From: Polyangiaceae bacterium
GTDB taxonomy: Bacteria > Myxococcota_A > Polyangia > Polyangiales > Polyangiaceae
Direction of reading: 5' to 3'
Assembly: GCA_041389725.1 (NCBI GenBank)
Contig: JAWKRG010000002.1
Coordinates: forward strand, 1,302,001 to 1,366,000
Length of the DNA stretch: 64,000 bases
Below the pieces are notes generated by a model. It had not been told where the DNA came from. It worked only from the letters and a program-made list of their open reading frames with translations, and did no database searches. Below are positions 41,692 to 50,284 of this stretch, in pieces. Within the stretch, counting starts at the first letter, position 1; each line of letters opens with the position of its first letter. The position numbers and the translations under genes were made by a program.

Positions 41692-44105
41692 GATGGCTTC
41701 GACCCCAACCGCCTGACCCGGACGGCGCACTTCTTGTAGTCCGGTTGCTTGGAAATCGGGTCCACTTCGTCGAGCGTCGCTTCGTTGATGATCAGCTTCT
41801 CGTCAAAGAAAGGAACGAAGACCGAGCCACGAGGAGGCGCCCCTCGACCGTCGATCCACACGGGCAGCTCCAGTGCGCCTCGACGAGACTCGACGCGCAC
41901 GTGATCACCATTCGCAACGCCCAAGTCGTTGGCGTCATCGCGGTTCATCTCCACGTACGCCCCGGGCATCGCTCGTCGTAGCGGAGCGATGCGGCCAGTC
42001 AGCGTGCCTGTATGCCAGTGCTCCAGCACTCGACCCGTGCACAGCCAGAAAGGGAACTCCTTGTCGGGACTCTCCGGGGGTGCCTCGTAGGGGCGAAACC
42101 AAATCTGGGCGCGGCCGTCCTTGCTTGGTGAGTGATAGAATTCGAAGGCGGCACCCTTCTTCACGTAGGGGTCATCGAATCCCGCAAAGCGCCAGCGCGT
42201 TTCCTTCCACGACCCGTCCTTTTGTTGAACCACGGGCCAGCGCAGACCTCGGGCCTTCACGTACTCGTCGTAAGGGGCGAGATCTTTGTGCTTCAGCCGA
42301 GAAAATCTGCGGTACTCCTCGAAGAGCACCTTGTCGACGTTCACGTCGTAGTACTTCTTGAAGTCCCAGATCGCGACTTCTTTTCCGTCCTTCTCGACGT
42401 GAAAGAGGAAACGTCCGTCCTTGTCGCGCATCCCCTCGAAGCCGAGTTCGTACAGACGGTGCGCCACAGCGATGGTCTGCCAACAATCGTCGCGAGCGTC
42501 GCCAGGCGGCGTGACCATCTTGAACCACTGCTGCGTCCGGCGCTCGGAGTTGCCGAACATTCCATTCTTCTCGACCCAGAGCGCCGACGGCAGCACGAGA
42601 TCGGCAATCTCCGTGGTCGCCGTGGGATACACGTCACTCACGATCAAGAACTTGTCGTCGAGCTTGCGGCTAGGATCGACTAGCTTGTGACGGTTCGGCA
42701 GGGACTGAGCTGGGTTCGTTACCTGAACCCAAATCGTATGAATGTCTCCGCCTGCGCTGACCGGCGTGCTGAATCGACGCCACATCTCCACCGTATGCGC
42801 GCCGGGCTTCTCGTTGATACGGCCGTCAGGCACGTTCCAGAGCTTTTCGCTTTCGCGGCGATGCGCTTCGTTGGCAACGACGCGCCCCCCCGGCAGCGCG
42901 TGGGCCAGCGTCCCGACCTCTCTGGCGGTCCCGCAGGCAGAAGGCTGTCCCGTCAAACTCGTCGGAGCATCGCCAGGCCGGCCAAAGTGGCCGCTCAACA
43001 GGTGCACTCCGTGCACTAGTGTGTTGATGGCGGTGCCGCGCGTGTGCTGATTCATCCCCATGCACCACAGACTCGTGATGCGAATGTCACGACGCCCGAA
43101 GAGATCGGCCAGCACGTGGAGTGCGGCGGCAGGAACTCCGGAGATGGCCTCCACTTTCTCGGGTGTGTACTCGGCCAGCCGGCGCTTGTATTCGTCGAAG
43201 TCGATCGCTTTGCCGGGCAGCGACACGGGAGCAGTGTCAGCCCTGAAGGCACAGTGCCGCTCGACGAACTCCCGATCATAGGTGCCACGCTCCAGCAGCA
43301 AATGGGCGATGCCGTTCGCGACAGCCAGGTCCGTGTGCGGCTTGAAGGTCCACACGTAGTCGGCGTGTTCACTCGAGCGTGTCCGTCGAGTGCAGAGGTC
43401 GATGATGACGACCTTCTCACCACGAACGCGGCGATCAATGATCCGGGAAAAGAGCACGGGGTGCATCTCCGCTGGGTTGTTGCCCCAGAGGATCACGACG
43501 TCGGCCTTGTCTAGATCGTCATACACCCCCGCGGGTTCGTCGACTCCGTAGGCAGCGATGAAGCCCGTCACTGCAGACGCCATGCAAAGGCGTGCGTTTG
43601 GATCGATGTTGTTGTTGGAGAGGCCCCCTTTCATGAACTTCTGAGCGGCATAGCCCTCACCGATCGTCCACTGCCCACTCCCGTAGAAGGCGAACCCCTT
43701 CGGGTCTTTCAGCACCCGCTTCGCGACGACGTCGATGGCCTCATTCCACGAAATGGGCACCAGCTTTCCGTTCTTCCGCAACAGCGGTTTGGTCAGACGG
43801 TCCTTGCCGTAGAGGGCGAGCGCCACATGGTAGCCCTTGACGCAAAGCAAGCCTCGGTTCACCTCCGCGCGCTGGTCCCCTGCGATGGCGACGACCTTCC
43901 CTCCACGGACGCCGACCTGTACGTGGCAGCCAGTTCCACAGAAGCGACACGGGGCCTTGCCCCAGCGCACGTCGGCGCCGGCACGCTGCTGCAATTCTTG
44001 GGGTACTCCTTCGCTCGGCTCTTTGCCTCGAGCCAGACGGCTGGCGGCAATCACCGCCGCCGACATTGCCCCCTGGCGGACGAACTCGCGTCGGTCCATG
44101 CTCAT
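41688..44105 (-). CDS. napA: Periplasmic nitrate reductase catalytic subunit
   Basis: 805 residues. Twin-arginine signal 'MDRREFVRQGAMSA' (3-16). Four cysteines C53, C56, C60 and C88 ('CRFCGTGC....LCVKG') bind one [4Fe-4S] cluster; Cys173 in 'NARLCMASAV' is the Mo ligand of bis-MGD. Family blocks 'WGNNPAEMHPVLF' and 'WCMGMNQHTRG' and the 'GRVLEHWHTGTLT' C-terminal region are present. It reduces nitrate to nitrite in the periplasm. It sits between napD and the NapB-like gene with 4-bp overlaps both sides. Length equals typical NapA. Confidence 0.95.
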   Translation of the reverse strand: MSMDRREFVRQGAMSAAVIAASRLARGKEPSEGVPQELQQRAGADVRWGKAPCRFCGTGCHVQVGVRGGKVVAIAGDQRAEVNRGLLCVKGYHVALALYGKDRLTKPLLRKNGKLVPISWNEAIDVVAKRVLKDPKGFAFYGSGQWTIGEGYAAQKFMKGGLSNNNIDPNARLCMASAVTGFIAAYGVDEPAGVYDDLDKADVVILWGNNPAEMHPVLFSRIIDRRVRGEKVVIIDLCTRRTRSSEHADYVWTFKPHTDLAVANGIAHLLLERGTYDREFVERHCAFRADTAPVSLPGKAIDFDEYKRRLAEYTPEKVEAISGVPAAALHVLADLFGRRDIRITSLWCMGMNQHTRGTAINTLVHGVHLLSGHFGRPGDAPTSLTGQPSACGTAREVGTLAHALPGGRVVANEAHRRESEKLWNVPDGRINEKPGAHTVEMWRRFSTPVSAGGDIHTIWVQVTNPAQSLPNRHKLVDPSRKLDDKFLIVSDVYPTATTEIADLVLPSALWVEKNGMFGNSERRTQQWFKMVTPPGDARDDCWQTIAVAHRLYELGFEGMRDKDGRFLFHVEKDGKEVAIWDFKKYYDVNVDKVLFEEYRRFSRLKHKDLAPYDEYVKARGLRWPVVQQKDGSWKETRWRFAGFDDPYVKKGAAFEFYHSPSKDGRAQIWFRPYEAPPESPDKEFPFWLCTGRVLEHWHTGTLTGRIAPLRRAMPGAYVEMNRDDANDLGVANGDHVRVESRRGALELPVWIDGRGAPPRGSVFVPFFDEKLIINEATLDEVDPISKQPDYKKCAVRVRRLGSKPS

Positions 44106-44356
44106 CTGACTAGCTCCCGCTGATCGGATTCGGGGTCGAAGTCCACCTGGACCAGGTCCACGAACGCCACGCCCTCCAAGTCCGTAAGTCGCTGCACCAG
44201 GCCCTCCAGCCGTGCTTGCTCGTGCGTCTCCACCACGACCGGAAGCCTGCCAGCCACCGTGGGACCTACCGACAGGCCGCACCACTCCTTCAGCTGTGCG
44301 CGCACGGGCGCCTCAGAGCCAGAATCGAGACTGAGCACGAGTGCCGCGACGGCCAT
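44102..44356 (-). CDS. napD: NapA signal-peptide chaperone NapD
   Basis: 84 residues from the ATG at 44356. Small alpha/beta sandwich pattern ('AVAALVLSL', 'GRLPVVVETHEQARLEGLVQRL', 'GVAFVDLVQVDF') as in NapD, which binds the Tat signal of NapA during cofactor insertion. The longer frame to 44443 has no coding look. Stop overlaps the napA start (ATGA), giving stoichiometric coupling. First gene of the nap operon. Confidence 0.85.
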   Translation of the reverse strand: MAVAALVLSLDSGSEAPVRAQLKEWCGLSVGPTVAGRLPVVVETHEQARLEGLVQRLTDLEGVAFVDLVQVDFDPESDQRELVR

Positions 44357-44519
44357 CGGCTCGCCCGCAAAGCAACGTCTGGACCAGAGCGGTTTCTGGC
44401 GGTTTCGGCCCTCTGCCCCTTGCCAAACGCGAAAAATATGCAACGCGAAGTGGCCGTTCCGCAGCGCTTTCGCAAAGCGATACTTTTATCGATTAATATA
44501 TTGCGTAGTTGCGCGTGGC
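44357..44519. promoter_or_regulatory. Divergent nap promoter region with AT-rich core and inverted repeat
   Basis: 163 bp between napD (minus) and the tetrahaem lipoprotein gene (plus). It contains a markedly AT-rich stretch (about 44482-44502, including TATATT at 44497-44502) in an otherwise GC-rich region, and a perfect 6-3-6 inverted repeat CGCTTT-CGC-AAAGCG (44465-44479). Promoters for both operons should lie here; TATATT could be a -10 for the plus strand. No exact FNR or NarL site was recognised. Confidence 0.5.
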
Positions 44520-45131
44520 ATGCGCGATGCACGCGGGCGGGCCGTGCGGCCGTCTGCTCTCCTTCTTCCGCTGTGCTTGGCTTGCGGAGATCCGAACACT
44601 CGCCCAAGTGGAGTCTCGGTCGCGACGGGTGGGGACGCGAGTCCCCCGGCGTTCGAAGTCGATCGGCCGCGAAGGCTCACGTCGATCGCCGCGGGACGAA
44701 CCGACTCACGCGGACGACCGCTGCGGGTCGCGTGCGTTACTTGCCATTCCCTCAGGCGCGATGCGCCGCTGCCCCAGAACGCGCAGCAATTGACGTTGTT
44801 CCACAATGGCCTTCGCTTTGACCACGGCAACTTGACTTGTGGCAGCTGCCACGTGCAGGGGTCCGCATCGCACCTACGCTTGGCGAATGGCGCGACGATC
44901 GACATGCTCGACGTGATCGAACTGTGCTCCCAGTGCCACGGTGAGCGCCGGAAGGCTTACGACCACGGCGCGCACGGAGGAATGTTGGGGAGTTGGGAGC
45001 CTGGCCTCGGGCCGCGGCGCAAAGCCAATTGCGTGAGCTGTCATGATCCTCACCTGCCGCGGTATCAAGGCGGTCAGCCCGTTCTTCCCCCGCGTGACCG
45101 CGGCAGCGCCAGCGACAAGGAGGCCCACTGA
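44520..45131 (+). CDS. Tetrahaem cytochrome c lipoprotein of the NrfD module
   Basis: 203 residues. Signal sequence with lipobox CLAC (Cys22), so lipid-anchored on the periplasmic side. Four CxxCH motifs: CVTCH 72-76, CGSCH 107-111, CSQCH 136-140, CVSCH 171-175. It shows the 'CVSCHDPH' end common in multihaem c3/c7-like proteins. It overlaps the ferredoxin-like gene by one base (TGATG), and with NrfD forms a three-gene unit diverging from nap. It probably accepts electrons from the module and delivers them to periplasmic carriers such as the tetrahaem NapB. Confidence 0.85.
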   Translation: MRDARGRAVRPSALLLPLCLACGDPNTRPSGVSVATGGDASPPAFEVDRPRRLTSIAAGRTDSRGRPLRVACVTCHSLRRDAPLPQNAQQLTLFHNGLRFDHGNLTCGSCHVQGSASHLRLANGATIDMLDVIELCSQCHGERRKAYDHGAHGGMLGSWEPGLGPRRKANCVSCHDPHLPRYQGGQPVLPPRDRGSASDKEAH

Positions 45132-46030
45132 TGGACGCGCGCAAACGCACCACGCTCAAGGTGCTCGGGGGCGCGGTGGGTGCTGCTGCGTTCGCTCGAG
45201 CGCTGGCACCTCTCGCAGCCTGGGGCAAGGAGCAGACCATCGACGCCTTCTTGCAGAAGCACTACCAGGAGCTGTCGAAGGACGAGTTGGACAAGGTACT
45301 GCGACGCTTGGAGCAGGAGACCGAGAAACGGTACGGGACCCGAGTCACGATATCCGACGCGCGTCCCCAAGAAGGGGTGGAGTTTGCCTACGGACTCAAT
45401 CTGTCGGTATGCATCGGCTGCCGGCGCTGCGCAGAGGCATGCCACGAAGAGAACAACCACGATCGCCCGTCGAACAACTCCTACATTCGCGTCCTCGAGA
45501 TGAACCAGGGCGGCATGGAGCTAGAGGGCAGCTCGGCCAACTACGATCATGCCGTTCCGGCACCTGGCAAGTTCTACCTGCCAGTGCAGTGTCATCAATG
45601 TGACAATCCGCCGTGCGTGAAGGTCTGTCCGGTGCAGGCAACCTGGAAGGAATCCGACGGAATCGTCGTCATCGACTACAACTGGTGTATCGGCTGTCGG
45701 TACTGCGAAGCAGCGTGCCCGTACCACGCGCGCCGCTTCAACTGGAGGGCGCCTGCGATCCCGGCGGACGAGGTCAATCCAAACCAAGCTTACCTCTCGA
45801 ACCGCATTCGACCTCAGGGCGTCGTCGAGAAGTGTACGTTTTGCCTACACCGGACTCGCAAGGGCCTCCAGCCAGCCTGCCTCGAAGCGTGCCCCACCGG
45901 GGCTCGAGTGTTCGGGAACTTGCTCGACCCGGATAGCGATATCCGGTGGGTGCTCGCGAACAAGCGGGTCTTCGTGTTGAAGGAAGACCTCGGGACGAAG
46001 CCCAGGTTCTTCTACTACTTCGACAGCTAG
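45131..46030 (+). CDS. Four-cluster [4Fe-4S] ferredoxin-like subunit (NrfC/DmsB type)
   Basis: 299 residues. Four sets of cysteines: C94-x2-C97-x2-C100-x3-C104, C154-x2-C157-x4-C162-x3-C166, C186-x2-C189-x2-C192-x3-C196 and C235-x2-C238-x11-C250-x3-C254, each holding a [4Fe-4S] cluster as in NrfC, DmsB and HybA. A hydrophobic N-terminus after 'ARKRTTLKVLGG' looks like a Tat-type signal with a KR rather than RR pair. Function: wire electrons between the NrfD membrane subunit and the tetrahaem cytochrome. NrfD starts 7 bp downstream. Confidence 0.88.
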   Translation: MDARKRTTLKVLGGAVGAAAFARALAPLAAWGKEQTIDAFLQKHYQELSKDELDKVLRRLEQETEKRYGTRVTISDARPQEGVEFAYGLNLSVCIGCRRCAEACHEENNHDRPSNNSYIRVLEMNQGGMELEGSSANYDHAVPAPGKFYLPVQCHQCDNPPCVKVCPVQATWKESDGIVVIDYNWCIGCRYCEAACPYHARRFNWRAPAIPADEVNPNQAYLSNRIRPQGVVEKCTFCLHRTRKGLQPACLEACPTGARVFGNLLDPDSDIRWVLANKRVFVLKEDLGTKPRFFYYFDS

Positions 46031-46036
46031 GGCGTC

Positions 46037-47299
46037 ATGATCACGAAGGCCGCGCACCACTTGAGCTACCCTCGCTTCCTTTGGATGGCGCTGCGGCTAT
46101 CCACCGACGGGCGACCGCGATTCTACGTATGGATGACGGTGCTGACTGCCATTGCCCTCGTGGGGGCCAATGCCTGGGCTCATCAAGTGCAGCAAGGGAT
46201 GGCACTCACTGCACTCACCGACCACGTGAGCTGGGGGCTATACATCGCGAACTTCACCTTCCTGGTGGGGTTGGCAGCAGGCGCCGTGATGATGGTGATT
46301 CCTGCGTACCTCTACGAAGACCACGACATGCACAACGTCGTGATCGTCGGCGAGCTATTGGCGATCGCCGCGATCACGATGTGCCTGCTCTTCGTGACCG
46401 TGGACATGGGAAGGCCCGACCGCTTCTGGCACATCCTCCCGGGCGTGGGTCGCTTCAACTGGCCCATCAGCATGCTGAGCTGGGACGTGATTGTCCTAGG
46501 CGGCTACCTGATGCTCAATCTGCACGTAGCAGGATACCTCATCTACATGCGGTTCCTGGGGCGCAGTCCGCACAAGCGCTGGTATCTGCCTTTCGTCTTT
46601 GTGTCGATCGCCTGGGCGGTGTCCATTCACACCGTGACCGCCTTCTTGTACAGCGGACTCGGCGGGCGCCCCTTTTGGAACTCCGCGCTGCTAGCGCCCC
46701 GCTTCATTGCGTCGGCGTTCATCACGGGACCCGCGTTCGTCATTCTTCTACTGCAGGTGCTACGAGGCAGCCTGAAACTGCCGATCGGAGATGGCCCTAT
46801 TTCCACCCTCGCTCGTGTGTTGCGAATCACGGTACTGGTAAACCTATTCATGCTGGCTTCCGAGCTGTTCACCATCTTCTACGGCGGAGGAGCACACTCA
46901 GCACCGGGAACGTATTTGTTCTTCGGCCTGCATGGGAAGGCGGGGCTCGTGCCCTGGATCTGGACTGGACTCTCCTTGAACGTCTTGGCTGCCATACTAC
47001 TGCACCTGCCAGGAAGCCGAACCAAACTGAGCTTGCTGAACACCGCCTGTGCGATGGCTTTCGTCGGCGTCTGGATCGAGAAGGGTATGGGTTTGATCGT
47101 GCCGGGGTTCATTCCCAGCACGTTGCACGAGTTGGTGGAATACGCGCCAACCCTCACAGAGTGGAAGATTACTGCCGGGATCTGGGCATTCGGACTGATG
47201 GTGCTCACGCTTGGTGTCAAGCTGGCGCTGCCAGTACTCAAGCAGGAGCTGACGCAGCATCAAGTGATTGGCGAGCCCGAGCTCGTAGCAGATCGTTGA
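46037..47299 (+). CDS. nrfD: NrfD/PsrC-family quinone-interacting membrane subunit
   Basis: 420 residues with about ten hydrophobic helices, as in NrfD/PsrC. Hallmarks: 'DHVSWGLYIANFTFLVGLAAGA' (near 62-83), 'DMGRPDRFWHI' (about 123-133) and 'HTVTAFLYSGLGGRP', which includes residues near the quinone site. It oxidises or reduces (mena)quinol in the membrane and exchanges electrons with the adjacent four-cluster protein. It is the last gene of the three-gene module diverging from nap. The module could replace NapC/NapGH as electron donor to nitrate reductase; the direction of flow is inferred. Confidence 0.9.
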   Translation: MITKAAHHLSYPRFLWMALRLSTDGRPRFYVWMTVLTAIALVGANAWAHQVQQGMALTALTDHVSWGLYIANFTFLVGLAAGAVMMVIPAYLYEDHDMHNVVIVGELLAIAAITMCLLFVTVDMGRPDRFWHILPGVGRFNWPISMLSWDVIVLGGYLMLNLHVAGYLIYMRFLGRSPHKRWYLPFVFVSIAWAVSIHTVTAFLYSGLGGRPFWNSALLAPRFIASAFITGPAFVILLLQVLRGSLKLPIGDGPISTLARVLRITVLVNLFMLASELFTIFYGGGAHSAPGTYLFFGLHGKAGLVPWIWTGLSLNVLAAILLHLPGSRTKLSLLNTACAMAFVGVWIEKGMGLIVPGFIPSTLHELVEYAPTLTEWKITAGIWAFGLMVLTLGVKLALPVLKQELTQHQVIGEPELVADR

Positions 47300-47802
47300 A
47301 CCGCCATCGGGCTCACTTCGGCTCACCACCAACCCGCCGACGACCTTCTCATCGCAACCCGCAAAGTTCATCGGGACCAGGAGCGTCACGGCCAGAAACC
47401 GCACGTCACTCGGTCCAGCTCGATAGCGAGATTGCCCCCGCATCTCTCGACGTCATTGTCACCGCCTTCCGAAGAGACGCGGTGCGCGGTGCGAGCAATC
47501 GCTTTCACCTGCGTCGCACCGCGACGGCTCCCCCCGCACCTCCCTCAGCGGGATCCCTTTCGGTCAGCCAAAGGCAGCACCAGTGCGCAGACACCGCTGC
47601 ATTCCGGCTTGCGTTTCGCATCTCGCGCTGCCAACCGCGGCGACGGAGGAGGTGCTTGGGGGGAGCACGGCGAGCGGCAGCGAGGCGGTGGGGGGCAACA
47701 AAACCAGCTAGCTGATGCGCAGGCAAACCTACGCCAAGCACCTGCGGCAAGACGAGGAGTCTGTGAGGGCAACGCCGTGCGAGTGCGTCGGAGTGGCCCT
47801 GC
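47300..47802. other. Non-coding gap with a hairpin
   Basis: 503 bp between nrfD (plus) and nnrS (minus, convergent). A 10-bp perfect inverted repeat (CGCGGTGCGA at 47485-47494 with TCGCACCGCG at 47514-47523, 19-nt loop) lies 186 bp after nrfD. A minus-strand frame with lipobox-like 'LVPMNFAGC' begins here but runs into nrfD antisense, so it is not accepted as a gene. No other structure seen. Confidence 0.4.
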
Positions 47803-48993
47803 CTAGCCCGGGCGTCCGTCCACGCGTGGTGCAAACAGCATGGGCGATTGGGCGAACAAGAACGACGCGAAGCCCAGGGACCACAGGGTGGCGGCGGCGA
47901 TGAGGACGCCGAGTTGGTGTGTGCCGGCGAGCGGCGCGAGGATGCGGAGCAATGCGCCGACGGCGGTGGCGCCGAAGCCGACGGCGACGATGCGCGGCGG
48001 TGCGAGCATGCGACCGGTGTGTCCGAGGGTCACGCGCGACATCATGCCCAGGGTGAGGGATCCGATGGCGCCCGCCGTGAGGCTGTGAGTCCACATGCTG
48101 CTGGGCAACGCGGGAACGTAAGCCGCGGCGCCCCGGAGCAGCAGCCCCAGCGCCAGGAAGGTGTGGCCGACGTGAAGGATCCAGACCAGGGGTTGGCGCA
48201 AGGAGGCGAGGCTGCCCCAGGTGCGCATCCGGAGTAGGAGCATCAATCCACAGAACGCAGCGAGCACCGCCAAGAAGCGTTCCTCCACTTGCGCTGCGCC
48301 CAGCACGGCGAGACCGATGACGCCCACCAGGGCTACGCGATCGAGGGCAGGCCGGTTGCGAATGCGCGGGAGCTGCAGCGCGTTGCGGGTGAACATCGGT
48401 ACGATGCGGGCCGTCACCAGCACGATCATCACGACCACGACGTCGAGGGCGCGCAGGGGCGCGAAGCGCATGCCGAGGGCGGCGCTGCCCTGAGCCGCGC
48501 TGTGCAGCCATAGATCCCCCGCACCTAGAGCGAGGATCATCAGCGGGAACAAGTAGTTGCGGCGCGAACGCGCGGCGAGGATCGGCACGGCGATCACCAG
48601 CGCGAACATGCCGAAGAACGCTGCATCCGCCGCGGCGCCCCAGGGGTGCCCGAGCACGGCGAGCACGCGCCCTGCGCACCATAGCAGCGCAAGACCGAGC
48701 AGCTTGCCCCCAGTGGCGGTCTCACGCGACGTCCAGTTGCCAGCCGCCGTGAGCAAGAAACCGGCGATGACTGCCGCGGTGAAACCGAACAGCATCTCGT
48801 GCGCGTGCCAGACGAGAGGGCTCCAGTCGCCGCCGACACCGAACTGCAAGGCGAGGGACGCAATCCACAAGGGAACACTGAGCACCGCATGCAGCGCGGC
48901 CAGAAAGAAGAACGGACGAAACCCTTTGGCCAAGATCGCATTCGACGCCGCGGGCAACGACGGACTCGACTCGTGCACGAGGGAGCGGGGCAT
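47803..48993 (-). CDS. nnrS: NnrS family membrane protein
   Basis: 396 residues from the ATG at 48993. About twelve hydrophobic helices; signatures 'KGFRPFFFLAALHAVL', 'VWHAHEMLFGFTAAVIAGFLLTAAGNWT', 'ARIVPMFTRNAL', 'HVGHTFLALGLLLRG' and 'HSLTAGAIGSLTLGMMSRVTLGHTGR' are those of NnrS, a haem- and copper-containing protein that protects against nitric oxide and nitrosative damage. Its place beside the nitrate/nitrite reductases fits, since nitrite reduction yields NO as a by-product. A TTG upstream at 49023 is an alternative start. Confidence 0.9.
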   Translation of the reverse strand: MPRSLVHESSPSLPAASNAILAKGFRPFFFLAALHAVLSVPLWIASLALQFGVGGDWSPLVWHAHEMLFGFTAAVIAGFLLTAAGNWTSRETATGGKLLGLALLWCAGRVLAVLGHPWGAAADAAFFGMFALVIAVPILAARSRRNYLFPLMILALGAGDLWLHSAAQGSAALGMRFAPLRALDVVVVMIVLVTARIVPMFTRNALQLPRIRNRPALDRVALVGVIGLAVLGAAQVEERFLAVLAAFCGLMLLLRMRTWGSLASLRQPLVWILHVGHTFLALGLLLRGAAAYVPALPSSMWTHSLTAGAIGSLTLGMMSRVTLGHTGRMLAPPRIVAVGFGATAVGALLRILAPLAGTHQLGVLIAAATLWSLGFASFLFAQSPMLFAPRVDGRPG

Positions 48994-49107
48994 GGGTCGC
49001 GGGGACGCTAGCACGCGACGCAAGCGCGCGCGTCACTGCGGCGCCAGAAGCCTTTGGGTATGCCACGGCGGAGAAGCGCCAAGGATGACGCCAGTGCTGC
49101 ACGCCCC

Positions 49108-49611
49108 TCAGCCCCGCGCAGCTCTGCGGGATCCGAGCCAGAGAGGAACCAGCAGCGCCGGCAGCGCCAACAGATCCGTCGGGTCCTGGGTCAAGTGCAC
49201 GGGCGTCAAGGGCGGCAGGCCGAGGCCGCCCAGCAGCGATAGCACCGCGACGAAGGGCCACTGCACCGCGCCAAGGCCGACCCGATAGCTGGTGGCTGCC
49301 GCCGGGAAGAGCTGGATGGACGCAAAGACGACGGCCGTGGCGCACGTGACCGTCAGCAGCACCCGACGCGAAGGCGCGAAGCGCGCAGCGACGCGTCGCT
49401 CGGCCAGCTCCCAAAGCGCTTGGAGCAGCAGCGGGAAGAACACCAGCCCGGCGACGTCGGAAAGCTTGCCCGTCAGCGCGGACGGGTACGCCTGCTTCAG
49501 TACGTGGTCGTTCAACACCAGCAGCGCCACCGCGATCCAGGCCACGGGGTGCAGCAGACCGTCACCGGCAACGGCTCGTTGGGACGGCAGCGATTGCACC
49601 CGCGTGCTCAC
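49108..49611 (-). CDS. Membrane protein, uncharacterised
   Basis: 167 residues from a GTG. Four to five helices, with 'WIAVALLVLNDHVLKQAYPSALTGKLSDVAGLVFFPLLLQALWEL' at the start and a 'LGAVQWPFVAVLSLLGGLGLPPLTPVHLTQDPTDLLALPALLVPLW' end. This 'NDHxLK..YPSxLTGKLSD' block is, to my knowledge, conserved in uncharacterised myxobacterial proteins. The start is one base after the stop of the upstream secreted-protein gene (TGA-C-GTG), so the two are coupled. Function unknown. Confidence 0.75.
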   Translation of the reverse strand: MSTRVQSLPSQRAVAGDGLLHPVAWIAVALLVLNDHVLKQAYPSALTGKLSDVAGLVFFPLLLQALWELAERRVAARFAPSRRVLLTVTCATAVVFASIQLFPAAATSYRVGLGAVQWPFVAVLSLLGGLGLPPLTPVHLTQDPTDLLALPALLVPLWLGSRRAARG

Positions 49612-49612
49612 G

Positions 49613-50146
49613 TCAGTCTTCGCTGACTGTCACGAACGCATCGTCTGGTGCGTGACTGTCGTTGCCCGTGATCTCGCCGCGGAAGCTGTAGTCGATGGCT
49701 ACGGACTCCGCGGGATGACCGTCCACCAGGTCCCAGTGCACGGTGTATCCAGCTTCGCAAGGAGCCTCCGCGCAGGACACGCTTCCGCTCACCGCTACAC
49801 TTCCGTCGACGCGGACGCCGTCTTCGTTCACGGATTCGTCCGCTCGCACCAGGGACCGGATGACTTCCGTACCGTCGTCGGCGGTCACGCGCAGGCGAAC
49901 GGCCGCCACGGGATCCGCGACGTCGGGGTCCCAGTGGATGGTGCCCGTGACCCGAACCGAGTGAGACTGACTGGAGCGCACGGTGAAGTGATGCACGGCC
50001 TCGGGAGTACTCGTGTCGAGGGTGAACTCGGCAATCGGGACGGAATCCTCCAGGTGCCATTCGGGCGGGCTGGTGGCGATGGCAGAGAGCGCGGCGAGAA
50101 CCGCGGCGGGACCGACCAGGCGGCGCCTCCAAGACGAGCTGAGCAT
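49613..50146 (-). CDS. Hypothetical exported protein
   Basis: 177 residues. Signal-like helix 'RRLVGPAAVLAALSAIATS' (about 8-26) followed by a beta-rich body of alternating Val/Thr/Asp with a two-Cys pair ('VSCAEAPCEAG'). The region 'AEFTLDTSTPEAVHHFTVRSSQSHSVRVTGTIHWDPDV' looks like an immunoglobulin-like or fibronectin-like domain; not proven. Downstream start of the membrane protein lies one base past its stop, so they form a pair. Start by first ATG before the signal. Confidence 0.65.
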   Translation of the reverse strand: MLSSSWRRRLVGPAAVLAALSAIATSPPEWHLEDSVPIAEFTLDTSTPEAVHHFTVRSSQSHSVRVTGTIHWDPDVADPVAAVRLRVTADDGTEVIRSLVRADESVNEDGVRVDGSVAVSGSVSCAEAPCEAGYTVHWDLVDGHPAESVAIDYSFRGEITGNDSHAPDDAFVTVSED

Positions 50147-50284
50147 GCCCAGGTGTAGCAGCAACGGTCGTGCCTGACGGGCGCAGCCCATTTCTCAGGG
50201 ATTTCGGCGAAGGAGCGTCGGGGACCCGTGACGGGCGAGTCGCGACCCCCCAAACCCTGGTTCACGCCGTGGGAGCGAACGTCT

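Noticed and set aside
46997..47443. Minus-strand frame with a lipobox-like 'LVPMNFAGC'
   Set aside because: Only about 50 residues lie outside nrfD and the rest is antisense to it; no ribosome site.
45946..47715. Plus-strand 589-residue frame over nrfD
   Set aside because: Out of frame with nrfD, Arg/His/Ser-rich; nrfD has clear family motifs.
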